DNA of 64,000 bases, taken from Caballeronia sp. Lep1P3 (GTDB lineage: Bacteria > Pseudomonadota > Gammaproteobacteria > Burkholderiales > Burkholderiaceae). Both the position numbers and the translations under genes were made by a program. The notes beneath the pieces were generated by a model. The model was not told where the DNA came from. It saw only the letters and a list, made by a program, of their open reading frames with translations, and made no database searches. This document shows, in pieces, positions 34,910-43,509 of this stretch; the stretch's first letter is position 1; each line of letters opens with the position of its first letter. The stretch covers positions 124,001 to 188,000 of the forward strand of contig NZ_CP084268.1 in the NCBI RefSeq assembly GCF_022879595.1, in the 5' to 3' direction.

Positions 34910-36298
34910 ATGTCCCGACAAAGCGCTCTCGCTCACGCCCGCACCCACTTCGATAGCGGCGACTTCCTCGTCACCTTGAGCCGCCGCGTCGCGCTTGCGA
35001 CAGAAAGCCAACGCGCCGATGCAGCACCGCTTCTGCGCCGCTATTTAAGCGAGGAAATCGAAAACTCGCTCGCGAAGCTCGGCTTCGTGTGCGAAATCGT
35101 GGAAAACCCCGTGGCCGGCATGCCGCCCTTCCTTGTTGGCGAGCGCATGGAGTCACCCGATCGTCCTACGGTGCTGCTATATGGACACGGCGATGTGATC
35201 GACGGCGACGCATCCAACTGGACGAACGAACGTTCGCCGTGGCGAGTGAGTGTCGAAGGCGAGCGCTGGTATGGACGCGGTATCGCCGACAACAAGGCGC
35301 AGCATTCGATCAATCTCGCAGCGCTCGCGGCCGTGTTCGCCGAGCGCGGTGAGTTGGGCTTCAACGCGAAGATCATCTTCGAAATGGGCGAAGAGGTCGG
35401 CTCGCCGGGACTCGACGCCATGTGCGAAGCACTGCGCGAACGCCTGTGCGCTGATTTGCTGATCGCATCCGACGGCCCGCGCCAGCGCGCGTCGTCGCCA
35501 ACGATCTTTCTCGGCTCGCGCGGCGCGCTGCATTTCCGTCTGCGCGTAACGAACCCGGCGGGCGCGCGTCATTCCGGCAACTGGGGCGGCGTGCTGGCGA
35601 ACCCGGCTACGGTGCTCGCCAATGCACTCGCCACACTCGTCGATGGCAAGGGCCGCATTCGCATCAACGGCCTTCTGCCGCCGCCGATTCCGCCGCACGT
35701 GCGCGAGCGCGTCGCGCAACTCGAAGTGGGCGCTGACGAAGGCGATCCCGCGCTGTCCGCGAACTGGGGCGAACCCGGACTCACGCCCGCCGAGCGCGTC
35801 TTCGCATGGAACACCCTCGAAGTGCTCGCGATGAACGCGGGCAATATCGCGCACCCCGTGAGCGCGATTCCGCGCGCGGCCGAGGCGGTGTGCCAGTTGC
35901 GCTTCGTCGTCGGCACGGACTGGCTGCACGCGAAGAAACTCATCGAAGAGCATCTCGCGCGTGAGGGCTTTCACGATATCGAAGTGACGATAGAGGCATC
36001 GGGCGCGGCCACGCGCCTCGATCCAAACGATCCCTGGGTCGCGTTCACCGAGCGCTCGATCGAGGCATCGACCGCCAAGACAGTGACGCTCTTGCCCAAT
36101 CTCGGCGGCACGATTCCAAACGAATGCTTCGCCGATACGCTCGGCCTCGCGACAATCTGGATCCCGCATTCGTATCCCGGTTGCCGTCAGCACGCACCCG
36201 ATGAACACGTGCTTGCGCCCGTCATGCGCGAAGCGTTGCAACTGATGACCGGCGTTTTCTGGGACCTGGGCGATGCCGACGTTCCCGGCGCGCGCTGA
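34910..36298 (+). CDS. M20-family metallohydrolase
   Basis: 462 residues from ATG 34910 (the longer frame adds 22 residues with no site). Two-zinc M20 peptidase/aminoacylase fold: H93 and D95 (YGHGDV), D127 (GRGIADNKAQ), E161-E162 (MGEEVGS), the ASDGPR segment and a late His in CRQHAPDEH. Family members remove peptides, acyl groups or, in NaaA, the amino group of a nitroanthranilate. First gene of the operon to 42046; next to a kynureninase-like gene and anthranilate dioxygenase, release of an aromatic amine or acid is likely. Confidence 0.85.
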   Translation: MSRQSALAHARTHFDSGDFLVTLSRRVALATESQRADAAPLLRRYLSEEIENSLAKLGFVCEIVENPVAGMPPFLVGERMESPDRPTVLLYGHGDVIDGDASNWTNERSPWRVSVEGERWYGRGIADNKAQHSINLAALAAVFAERGELGFNAKIIFEMGEEVGSPGLDAMCEALRERLCADLLIASDGPRQRASSPTIFLGSRGALHFRLRVTNPAGARHSGNWGGVLANPATVLANALATLVDGKGRIRINGLLPPPIPPHVRERVAQLEVGADEGDPALSANWGEPGLTPAERVFAWNTLEVLAMNAGNIAHPVSAIPRAAEAVCQLRFVVGTDWLHAKKLIEEHLAREGFHDIEVTIEASGAATRLDPNDPWVAFTERSIEASTAKTVTLLPNLGGTIPNECFADTLGLATIWIPHSYPGCRQHAPDEHVLAPVMREALQLMTGVFWDLGDADVPGAR

Positions 36299-36338
36299 GC
36301 CTCTGCCGAAGCTCCACCACTTCAACGGAAGACACTTC

Positions 36339-37631
36339 ATGGATTCGACTGTCATCGAGGATCGCATAGAGACGCAAAGCGCGAAGCCCTTTCGGCGGCT
36401 CATCGTCGCGACGAGCATCGGCAACGCGCTGGAGTGGTTCGACTTCGCCGCGTATGGCTTCTTCGCGGTCACGCTCTCGAAGCTCTTCTTCCCCGCACAC
36501 GACGAGACCGTGTCGCTTCTGATGACCTTCGGCACATTCGGGCTTTCGTATGTATTCCGTCCGCTCGGCGCGCTCGTTCTCGGGCGTTATGCCGACCGTC
36601 GCGGACGCAAGGCCGCGTTGCTCGTATCGCTCGCGCTCACCACGGTCGGCACGCTCGTTTGCGCGTTGATTCCGACCTATGCCGCAATAGGCCTCGCGGC
36701 GCCCATCGGTCTCATGACCGCGCGCATCCTGATCGCATTTTCGACGGGCGGCGAATTCGGCAGCGGCACCGCATTGATGATCGAGCAGAAGAGCAAGCGC
36801 AAGGCGTTCCTCGCAAGCTGGCAGTTCTCCAGCCAGGGCATGAGCACGGTGCTCGCATCGTTCGCGGGACTGGCTCTAAGCACGATGCTTTCGCCCGAAC
36901 AGATAGAAACGTGGGGCTGGCGCGCGCCGTTCATCTTCGGTCTTCTCGTTGCGCCGGTCGGTCTCTATATCCGCAAGCATATCGACGATACGTTGCCCGC
37001 TTCGTCGCAGCAGGCGCACAAGAGCGCACCCGTTCGCGATCTTCTCGCGCACAACAAGGGCCGCATCTTTCTCGCCGCGGGCATCATGGCGGTATCGACG
37101 GCGGCGAGCTATCTGATGATCCTCTACATGCCGACGTATGCGGTCAAGCAACTGCATCTGCCCGCATCGACAGGCTTCGCGGCCACGGTCGTGACCGGCA
37201 CTATCCTGATGCTCTTCACGCCTCTCATGGGCCATCTCGCGGACCGCTACGGCCGCAGCCGCATGATGGTGCTGTCCGCCAGCATCACGCTGGTCACCAT
37301 CTATCCGTGCTTCGCGTGGCTGCTGTCCAGCCCGTCGTTCGGCGTGCTCATGGCGATCATGGTGCTGGCCGGCGCGCTCAAGGCAATCTACTTCGGGCCG
37401 CTTGCCGCCGTGCTGTCGTCGCTCTTTCCCACATCGTTGCGCAGCACGGGGCTGGGCTTCAGCTACAACATCGGCGTGATGGCCTTCGGCGGCTTTACAC
37501 CGTGGCTCGTCACGGCGATGATCGGCGCGACGCACAACCCGCTTTCGCCTGCACTCTATCTGATGGCGTGCGCGTTGCTGAGTCTCGCGTGCATCGCGCT
37601 CTATCACTTCAAGCTCGTCAAATACATCTGA
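36339..37631 (+). CDS. MFS transporter, metabolite:H+ symporter (MHS) type
   Basis: 430 residues from ATG 36339 (GGAAG upstream). The start GNALEWFDFAAYGFFA and RPLGALVLGRYADRRGRKAAL are hallmarks of the MHS group, which imports shikimate, betaines, aromatic or dicarboxylic acids. About twelve helices. Forty bases after the M20 gene and four before the PLP-enzyme gene, so it probably imports this pathway's substrate. Confidence 0.9.
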   Translation: MDSTVIEDRIETQSAKPFRRLIVATSIGNALEWFDFAAYGFFAVTLSKLFFPAHDETVSLLMTFGTFGLSYVFRPLGALVLGRYADRRGRKAALLVSLALTTVGTLVCALIPTYAAIGLAAPIGLMTARILIAFSTGGEFGSGTALMIEQKSKRKAFLASWQFSSQGMSTVLASFAGLALSTMLSPEQIETWGWRAPFIFGLLVAPVGLYIRKHIDDTLPASSQQAHKSAPVRDLLAHNKGRIFLAAGIMAVSTAASYLMILYMPTYAVKQLHLPASTGFAATVVTGTILMLFTPLMGHLADRYGRSRMMVLSASITLVTIYPCFAWLLSSPSFGVLMAIMVLAGALKAIYFGPLAAVLSSLFPTSLRSTGLGFSYNIGVMAFGGFTPWLVTAMIGATHNPLSPALYLMACALLSLACIALYHFKLVKYI

Positions 37632-37635
37632 TTCC

Positions 37636-38796
37636 ATGACCATGACCCAGGACCTTCGCAACGGCTTGAACGACTTGGACGACTTCAGCGGCTGGCTCAT
37701 GTACCACTCGGTCGGCGTGTATCCGGGGCATCGTCACGCGATGCGCGACGCGCTCGCCTCGTTCGCCGATGTCTGGTGCGCCGCCGACGACACGCGCTGG
37801 GACGCGGCGCTCGGCGCGCGCGCGAAGCTGCTCGGCGACTGGGCCGCGCTCATCGGCGCGAGCGATGCAGAGGTCTTTGCCGCACAGAACGTCACCGATG
37901 CATTCGCGCGTTACCTCGACGGCCTCGCCGACAAGACGCTCGCGAATCGCACGGTGCTCGTCGCCGCCGACTGCTTTCCGAGTCTTCACTTTCTGCTTTC
38001 GGGTCTTGCTGAACGGCGCGGCTTCGCGCTACGCACGGTGCGCGTGCGCGAAGGAGAATCGTATGTGCGCGACGAAGACTTCATCGAAGCCTGGACCGAC
38101 GATGTCGCGCTCGCGCTCGTCACATGGGTATCGTCGCTGACGTCCAAGCGCGTGAGTCTCGCGGCGATGTGCGAACAGGCGCGTCGTCGCGGCAGTCTCG
38201 TCGCGCTCGATGTGACGCAGGGCATCGGCATCCTTCCGTTCGACGTGAAGGAAACGCCCTTCGACTTCGTGTGCGGCTCGACGCTGAAGTGGCTATGCGG
38301 CGCGCCGGGTACGGGCCTCGGCTATATCGCGTCGAAGTCGTTGCATGACAACGCAAACCCCGCCGTGCGCGGATGGTTCAGTCAGGAAGATCCGTTCAAC
38401 TGGAATATTCATTCGTTTTCCTATGCATCCGGTGCGCGTCGCTTCGACACCGGAACGCCCTCGATTCTGCCGTTCGTCGCGTCGCAACCGGGCATGTCGT
38501 GGCTGCGCGCGCAGCCTGCGGGCAGCGTGCGCGCACACAACCTCGCGCTCGCTCACGAACTCATCGCGATGGTCGACGACAAGGGCTATAGGCTGCTCTC
38601 TCCGCGCAACGACGACGAGCGCGGCGGCAGCATCATGGCCGAAGTGCCCGCGCATCTCGATGCCGCGAAGATCGTCCTGCAACTGAAGGGCGCCGGCGTC
38701 TTCGTCGATTCGCGAAGCCGCACGCTGCGTTTCTCGCCGGGCGTCTGCACCACGCGCGCGGGACTCGACCGGCTTGCGCAATGTCTGCCGCAATGA
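37636..38796 (+). CDS. Class V aminotransferase, kynureninase-like
   Basis: 386 residues, fold-type I PLP enzyme. Schiff-base K218 in CGSTLKWLCGAPG; D192 and Q195 in LDVTQGIG contact the cofactor; the C-terminal domain has FVDSRSRTLRFSPG. The pattern is closest to kynureninase, which releases anthranilate and alanine from kynurenine. No tryptophan dioxygenase or kynurenine formamidase gene is present, so a kynurenine analogue or a different beta-substituted amino acid is equally possible. Confidence 0.82.
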   Translation: MTMTQDLRNGLNDLDDFSGWLMYHSVGVYPGHRHAMRDALASFADVWCAADDTRWDAALGARAKLLGDWAALIGASDAEVFAAQNVTDAFARYLDGLADKTLANRTVLVAADCFPSLHFLLSGLAERRGFALRTVRVREGESYVRDEDFIEAWTDDVALALVTWVSSLTSKRVSLAAMCEQARRRGSLVALDVTQGIGILPFDVKETPFDFVCGSTLKWLCGAPGTGLGYIASKSLHDNANPAVRGWFSQEDPFNWNIHSFSYASGARRFDTGTPSILPFVASQPGMSWLRAQPAGSVRAHNLALAHELIAMVDDKGYRLLSPRNDDERGGSIMAEVPAHLDAAKIVLQLKGAGVFVDSRSRTLRFSPGVCTTRAGLDRLAQCLPQ

Positions 38797-38917
38797 TGCC
38801 GCGAAGACTTCGCTCACGCGCCCCGCGACGCATCGGAATCGCCTGTGCCCTGACGGGGCCGCCGGCTTGCGCGAGACATCGCGCAGCCGTTTCCCTTCTT
38901 CATTCAGGCGATTCCAT

Positions 38918-40051
38918 ATGAACTCCACCGTTCCCGCATCCGTTCTCGCTCAACGCTCCGACGCCGCCATCGACGGCGTGCAAGGCTTTCTTGTTCCCAT
39001 GCGCTGCACCGACCTTCCCTCGACGATGCAGTTCTTCATCGCGCGTCTGGGCTTTCGTCTCGACGCGATCTTTCCCGCCGATGGCCCGCGCACCGCGATA
39101 CTCTCGCGCGGCCTCTTCAAGATCAGGCTTGGGCTCGATGTCGAAGACGGCCTGCAAACGCTGCAAGTACTTTGCGACGATCCCTCGCAGACGCCGGGCG
39201 AAACGCGCGAGATCGTTGCGCCCAACGGCGTCGTCGTGCGTCTCGTGCATGCGAATCCGCCGATGCGCCTGCCCGAGACGCGCCAGCAACTCGTGCTTTC
39301 GCACGCCGGCGATGCGGCTCAATGGAGCGTCGGCCGCGCGGGCATGCGCTATCGCGACCTGTTGCCCGAGCGTCATGGCGGCGCGTTCATTGCATCGCAT
39401 ATCCGCATTCTCGATGGCGGCCCGGTGCCCGACTACGTCCACTTTCACAAGATCCGCTTTCAAGCCATCTTCTGCCGCAAGGGTTGGGTGCGGCTCGCGT
39501 ATGAAGGCCAGGGCAAGCCGTTCCTGCTCGAAGCAGGCGACTGCGTGCTGCAGCCGCCGGAGATTCGTCATCGCGTGCTGGAGAGTTCGGCGGGCGCGGA
39601 GGTCATCGAACTCGGCAGCCCCGCCGAGCACATCACGATGGCCGATCACGACATGGACTTGCCGACCTCGCTCTACGATCCCGCTCATGAATTCAACGGT
39701 CAGAGCTTCGTGCGTCATGTCGCGAAGCATGCGGCATGGGCGCCGTGGAAGTCGCCCGGCTTCGTCGTAACGGACACGGGCATCGGCCGCGCGACGAAGG
39801 GGCTTGCGGGCGTGCGCGTCGTGCGGCCCGCAAGCGCCGGACAGCAGGCCGCGCGCATGCACGATACCGAGTTCTGCTTCTTCTTCGTGCTTGCAGGAAG
39901 CATGGATGTGCGCGCGAACGGCGAGCAATGGCATCTCGCAGCGGACGACAGCATCGCGATTCCGGGCCAGCTCGCCTATACGTTCGCGAACTGCAGCGCA
40001 GACCTCGAACTGCTCGAAGTCACGCTGCCCGCAGACTTTTCGCTTGCCTGA
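38918..40051 (+). CDS. VOC-like plus two-cupin protein (possible ring-cleavage enzyme)
   Basis: 377 residues from ATG 38918. Residues about 20-105 resemble a glyoxalase/extradiol (VOC) half (MRCTDLPSTMQFFIARLGFR). Two cupins follow: cupin 1 with metal-site HFHKIRFQAIFCRKG and PPEIRHRV (about 180-230), cupin 2 with HDTEFCFFFVLAGS (about 310-370). Bicupins include gentisate and nitrosalicylate dioxygenases. The fusion with a VOC-like segment is unusual. Co-operonic with PLP enzyme, SDR and dienelactone hydrolase, so aromatic breakdown is likely but unproven. Confidence 0.75.
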   Translation: MNSTVPASVLAQRSDAAIDGVQGFLVPMRCTDLPSTMQFFIARLGFRLDAIFPADGPRTAILSRGLFKIRLGLDVEDGLQTLQVLCDDPSQTPGETREIVAPNGVVVRLVHANPPMRLPETRQQLVLSHAGDAAQWSVGRAGMRYRDLLPERHGGAFIASHIRILDGGPVPDYVHFHKIRFQAIFCRKGWVRLAYEGQGKPFLLEAGDCVLQPPEIRHRVLESSAGAEVIELGSPAEHITMADHDMDLPTSLYDPAHEFNGQSFVRHVAKHAAWAPWKSPGFVVTDTGIGRATKGLAGVRVVRPASAGQQAARMHDTEFCFFFVLAGSMDVRANGEQWHLAADDSIAIPGQLAYTFANCSADLELLEVTLPADFSLA

Positions 40052-40072
40052 CTGCATCGACGGGAGACGCTC

Positions 40073-40786
40073 ATGATCGATCGCACGACCATTGCTTTCG
40101 TCACGGGCGCGAATCGCGGATTAGGCGCGCAGTTCGTCGCGCGCCTTCTCGCACGCGGCGCGGGTAAGGTGTATGCCGCGTCGCGCGCAGGCGATGTCGT
40201 GATCCGCGATGCGCGCGTGATGCCCGTTGCCCTCGATATCACCGACGATGCGAGCGTGGCGCGCGCCGTCACGCTCGCCGCCGACACGACGCTGCTCGTG
40301 AACAATGCGGGCGCAAACCTGCATTCGGCCTTTCTTGCGCGCGATTCGATGGCAGCCGCGCGCGCGGAAATGGAAGTGAATTACTTCGGCACGCTGCGCA
40401 TGGCGCGCGCATTCGCGCCCGCGCTCATCGCAAGTGAAGGCGCGATCATCAATGTGCTGTCGATCCTTGCGCGCACGACACTGCCCGCAATGGCGTCGCT
40501 CTGTGCATCGAAGGCGGCGGCCTTGCGCCTGACCGAATCCTTGCGCGCGGAGCTTGCGCCGTATCATGTACGCGTGTTCGCGGCGCTGCCCGGCGCAATC
40601 GATACCGACATGAGCCGCGACTTCGACGGCCCGAAGCTCTCGCCTGCCGATGTCGCGGACGCCGCGCTCGATGCGCTGTCCGGCAGCACGAGCGAGGTCT
40701 ACATCGGCGCGATGGCGCAGCAGCTCGCGCATGGCTTGGCAACGGCACGCGCCGCGACACAGGCACAACTCCTTTCATTGCGATAG
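40073..40786 (+). CDS. SDR-family protein lacking the catalytic tyrosine
   Basis: 237 residues. Cofactor loop TGANRGLG (11-18), basic AASR after beta-2 (NADP(H) preference), NNAG (77-80), S130 and K147 are in place, but the Tyr of YxxxK is Leu: residues 143-147 read LCASK (codon CTC at 40499-40501). Without Tyr the usual hydride-transfer chemistry should fail. The gene is otherwise intact, preceded by GGGAGAC and packed in the operon, so it may bind cofactor or substrate for another role. Confidence 0.85.
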   Translation: MIDRTTIAFVTGANRGLGAQFVARLLARGAGKVYAASRAGDVVIRDARVMPVALDITDDASVARAVTLAADTTLLVNNAGANLHSAFLARDSMAAARAEMEVNYFGTLRMARAFAPALIASEGAIINVLSILARTTLPAMASLCASKAAALRLTESLRAELAPYHVRVFAALPGAIDTDMSRDFDGPKLSPADVADAALDALSGSTSEVYIGAMAQQLAHGLATARAATQAQLLSLR

Positions 40787-40810
40787 CCGCCTTATTCGAC
40801 GGAGACGACA

Positions 40811-42046
40811 TTGGGTTCTTACATCGATATAGACAGTCACGACGGCCAGCGCTTTCGCGCGTACCAGGCCGCGCCCGCGCAAGGCTCCGGTCCGGGCCTC
40901 GTGCTGCTGCAGGAAATCTTCGGCATCAACGCATACATGCGTTCGATGGCCGACCGCTTCGCGGAAGAGGGCTACGTCGTGCTCGTACCCGATCTCTTCT
41001 GGCGCATGAAGCCGGGCGTCGAACTCGGTTATGGCGAAGCCGACTTCGAAGAAGCATTGGGCTATAACGAAAAGTTGGATCTCGATCTCGCCGTCGCGGA
41101 CATCGGCTCGACGCTTGCCGCATTGCGCGCGCTGCCGATGCAGGCGGGCAAGGTCGGCGCCATAGGGTATTGCCTCGGCGGGAAGCTCGCGATGCTCGCC
41201 GCCGCGCGCCTCGACCTCGATTGCGCGACGAGTTACTACGGCGTCGGACTCGATGTCTATATCGATGAAGTGCCCACGATCCGCTGCCCGATGCTCTTTC
41301 ATTTCGCGGGCAACGACGCGCTCTGTCCGCTGCAAACGCGCGAGCGCCTTCTCGAAGCATTCGCGAAGAATCCGCGCATTGAATCGCATGTGTATGCGGA
41401 CTGCGACCACGCCTTCGCCACGCCGGAACGCCCGCAGTACGACAAGCCCGCCGCGACGATGGCCTACTCGCGCACCGTCGCGTTGCTGCGCGGCGTGCTC
41501 GGGCCGATCCACGATCTGAACACGCTGTGGGAGCGCCACTGCTATTACGAGTTCGCCACGCGCGACGTGGACGCGGTCATGCCCACGATGGTCGCGCAGC
41601 CCTACGTCAATCACGTCCCGACGATGACAGGCGGCGTCGGCCACGATGAACTCAAGCGCTTCTACCGTTATCACTTCGTGCATGCGAATCCCGCCGATAC
41701 GCGGCTCATTCCCGTCTCGCGCACGATCGGCGCGGATCGCATCGTCGACGAGTTCGTCGTTTGCGCGACGCATGACCGCGAGATCGACTGGCTGCTGCCG
41801 GGACTGGAACCGACCGGCAAGTACTTCGAAGTGCCGATGCTCGCGGTGGTGTGCTTTCGCGGCGACAAGCTATATAACGAGCATATCTACTGGGATCAGG
41901 CATCGGTGCTCGTGCAGATCGGCGTGCTCGATCCGACCGGGCTTCCTGTTGCGGGCATTCAAACCGCGAAGAAGATGATCGACGAGAGACTTCCCTCCAA
42001 TACGCTGATGCGCAATTGGGCGTCGAGCGAAGGCAAGCCGGTCTAA
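40811..42046 (+). CDS. Dienelactone hydrolase fused to an NTF2/SnoaL-like domain
   Basis: 411 residues, TTG start at 40811 with GGAG ten bases upstream. Residues 1-235 are a complete dienelactone hydrolase: E35, nucleophile C121 (GYCLGG), D169 (AGNDAL), H200 (DCDHAF). Residues about 240-400 form an NTF2/SnoaL-like domain (LWERHCYYEFATRDVDAVMPT; NEHIYWDQASVLVQIGVLD). Dienelactone hydrolases open lactones from modified catechols. The fused domain may bind or isomerise the product. Followed by a strong terminator. Confidence 0.87.
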   Translation: MGSYIDIDSHDGQRFRAYQAAPAQGSGPGLVLLQEIFGINAYMRSMADRFAEEGYVVLVPDLFWRMKPGVELGYGEADFEEALGYNEKLDLDLAVADIGSTLAALRALPMQAGKVGAIGYCLGGKLAMLAAARLDLDCATSYYGVGLDVYIDEVPTIRCPMLFHFAGNDALCPLQTRERLLEAFAKNPRIESHVYADCDHAFATPERPQYDKPAATMAYSRTVALLRGVLGPIHDLNTLWERHCYYEFATRDVDAVMPTMVAQPYVNHVPTMTGGVGHDELKRFYRYHFVHANPADTRLIPVSRTIGADRIVDEFVVCATHDREIDWLLPGLEPTGKYFEVPMLAVVCFRGDKLYNEHIYWDQASVLVQIGVLDPTGLPVAGIQTAKKMIDERLPSNTLMRNWASSEGKPV

Positions 42047-42076
42047 GGTCTCGATACGATCGATGAGTTGTGGTGA

Positions 42077-42110
42077 AGCGCGCTGTCCTCTCGGGCAGCG
42101 CGCTTTTTCT
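42077..42110 (+). terminator. Terminator of the M20-hydrolase operon
   Basis: Twelve-base stem AGCGCGCTGTCC / GGGCAGCGCGCT (one G-T pair) with loop TCTC, followed by TTTTCTTT. Confidence 0.92.
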
Positions 42111-42164
42111 TTGCGCGCGTCGGCATCGCTCAACCCTTGCGGTTCTTGCAAACCCAGGTTGATA

Positions 42165-42178
42165 GATTGCGAATACAA
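42165..42178. promoter_or_regulatory. Shared 14-base motif, copy 2 (porin promoter)
   Basis: GATTGCGAATACAA, identical to 34842-34855, here 88-101 bases before the porin start. Its ATACAA end is mirrored by TTGTAT at 42201-42206. Confidence 0.45.
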
Positions 42179-42265
42179 GGATCGTCGCGGGCCGGTACTG
42201 TTGTATGACGGAGTCGACGATTCTTTCGCACGCGCCGCCGATAACCCCACTACTCATCATTCGTT

Positions 42266-43447
42266 ATGCCAATGAACACAAAAACGATATCGTGCGCGGC
42301 GGTTCTCGCTGTCTGCGGCATTGGGCTGGCTCATGCCGGGTCCGCAACGCTCTACGGGCTCATCGACTATGGCGTCAACTATCAGAGCAACAGCGGCGGC
42401 GGCAGAATTTTCGGCGGATCGAGCGGCATCATGCAGGGCTCGCGCTGGGGCTTCAGAGGTATCGAAGACCTGGGCGGCGGTGTCTCGGCCCTGTTCCAGC
42501 TTGAGAACGGATTCGACTCCGGAAACGGCCGATTCCTGCAGGGCGGCGCGCTCTTCGGACGGCAGGCGTATGTCGGCCTCTCGAGCAACGTCTACGGCAC
42601 GTTCACGCTGGGACGTCAGTACGACTCGCTCGTGACCTTCGTCGAAACCCGCATGAACTCGTCGAACTTCGGCGGCGGCACGACCGCGCATCCCGGCGAT
42701 CTCGACAACCTGAATAACAGCAAGCGCGTCAACAACTCCGTGAAGTACGCGAGCCCGAGTCTCGGCGGCTTCACGTTCGGCGGCGTCTATGGCTTCGGGG
42801 GACAGGCCGGCGATTTCTCGCGCAATCAGATATGGTCCGCGGGCGTCGGCTATGACTACGGCAACTTCTCGGCGGGCGCGGCGTACATGAACGTGCGCAA
42901 CCCGAACCAGTCGTTCTTCACCGCGCTGCCGACAAACGTCTCGGGCACGAGCCTCAACAACATGACGGCAAGCCCGATCTATAGCGGCTATGCATCCGCG
43001 CGCACGTATCAGGCGATCGCCGCGGCGGGCCGCTATACGATCGGTCCCGCAACGGTAGGCCTCGTCTATAGCAATGTGCAGTTCAAGAATCTCGGCGATA
43101 CGTCTTCGGGATCGAATCCGTTGCGTCTGACAGGCACCGCGAAGTTCGATACGGCCGAAGTCAACGTCACGTATTACTGGACGCCCGCGCTTCTGAGCGA
43201 GCTCGTGTATAGCTACACGCGCGGCTCGGGCGTCGGAAGCATCGGCAGTTCGCGTTACAACAACGTATCGCTCTCGCTCGACTATTACTTCTCGAAGCGC
43301 ACCGATGTCTACGTCATCAGCAGCACGGAATTCGCGGGCGGCACGGATTCGACGGGACGCGCCGCGCGCGCCACGCTCAATGCGCTGACGGCTTCGTCAT
43401 CGAACCGGCAGACGTTCGTGCAACTCGGGATACGTCATAAGTTCTGA
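42266..43447 (+). CDS. Gram-negative outer-membrane porin
   Basis: 393 residues (or 391 from ATG 42272). Signal peptide ends near AHA-GSATLYGLIDYGV, the standard Burkholderiales porin start; GSRWGFRGIEDLGGGVSALFQLENGF and the closing QTFVQLGIRHKF strand are diagnostic of the 16-stranded trimeric OmpC-like porins. Located between two aromatic-degradation operons, it likely provides outer-membrane entry for their substrates. Confidence 0.93.
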   Translation: MPMNTKTISCAAVLAVCGIGLAHAGSATLYGLIDYGVNYQSNSGGGRIFGGSSGIMQGSRWGFRGIEDLGGGVSALFQLENGFDSGNGRFLQGGALFGRQAYVGLSSNVYGTFTLGRQYDSLVTFVETRMNSSNFGGGTTAHPGDLDNLNNSKRVNNSVKYASPSLGGFTFGGVYGFGGQAGDFSRNQIWSAGVGYDYGNFSAGAAYMNVRNPNQSFFTALPTNVSGTSLNNMTASPIYSGYASARTYQAIAAAGRYTIGPATVGLVYSNVQFKNLGDTSSGSNPLRLTGTAKFDTAEVNVTYYWTPALLSELVYSYTRGSGVGSIGSSRYNNVSLSLDYYFSKRTDVYVISSTEFAGGTDSTGRAARATLNALTASSSNRQTFVQLGIRHKF

Positions 43448-43463
43448 TACAGCGTTCCAAAGC

Positions 43464-43490
43464 AAAACCCCCGCGCGAAGCGGGGGCTTG
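43464..43490. terminator. Bidirectional terminator between porin and andA operon
   Basis: Perfect 7-base stem CCCCCGC-GCGAA-GCGGGGG. On the minus strand it is followed by TTTTGCTTT (end of the andA operon); on the plus strand by CTTGTT (end of the porin gene). Confidence 0.88.
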
Positions 43491-43509
43491 TTCCAGGCAA
43501 CGACAGCGA

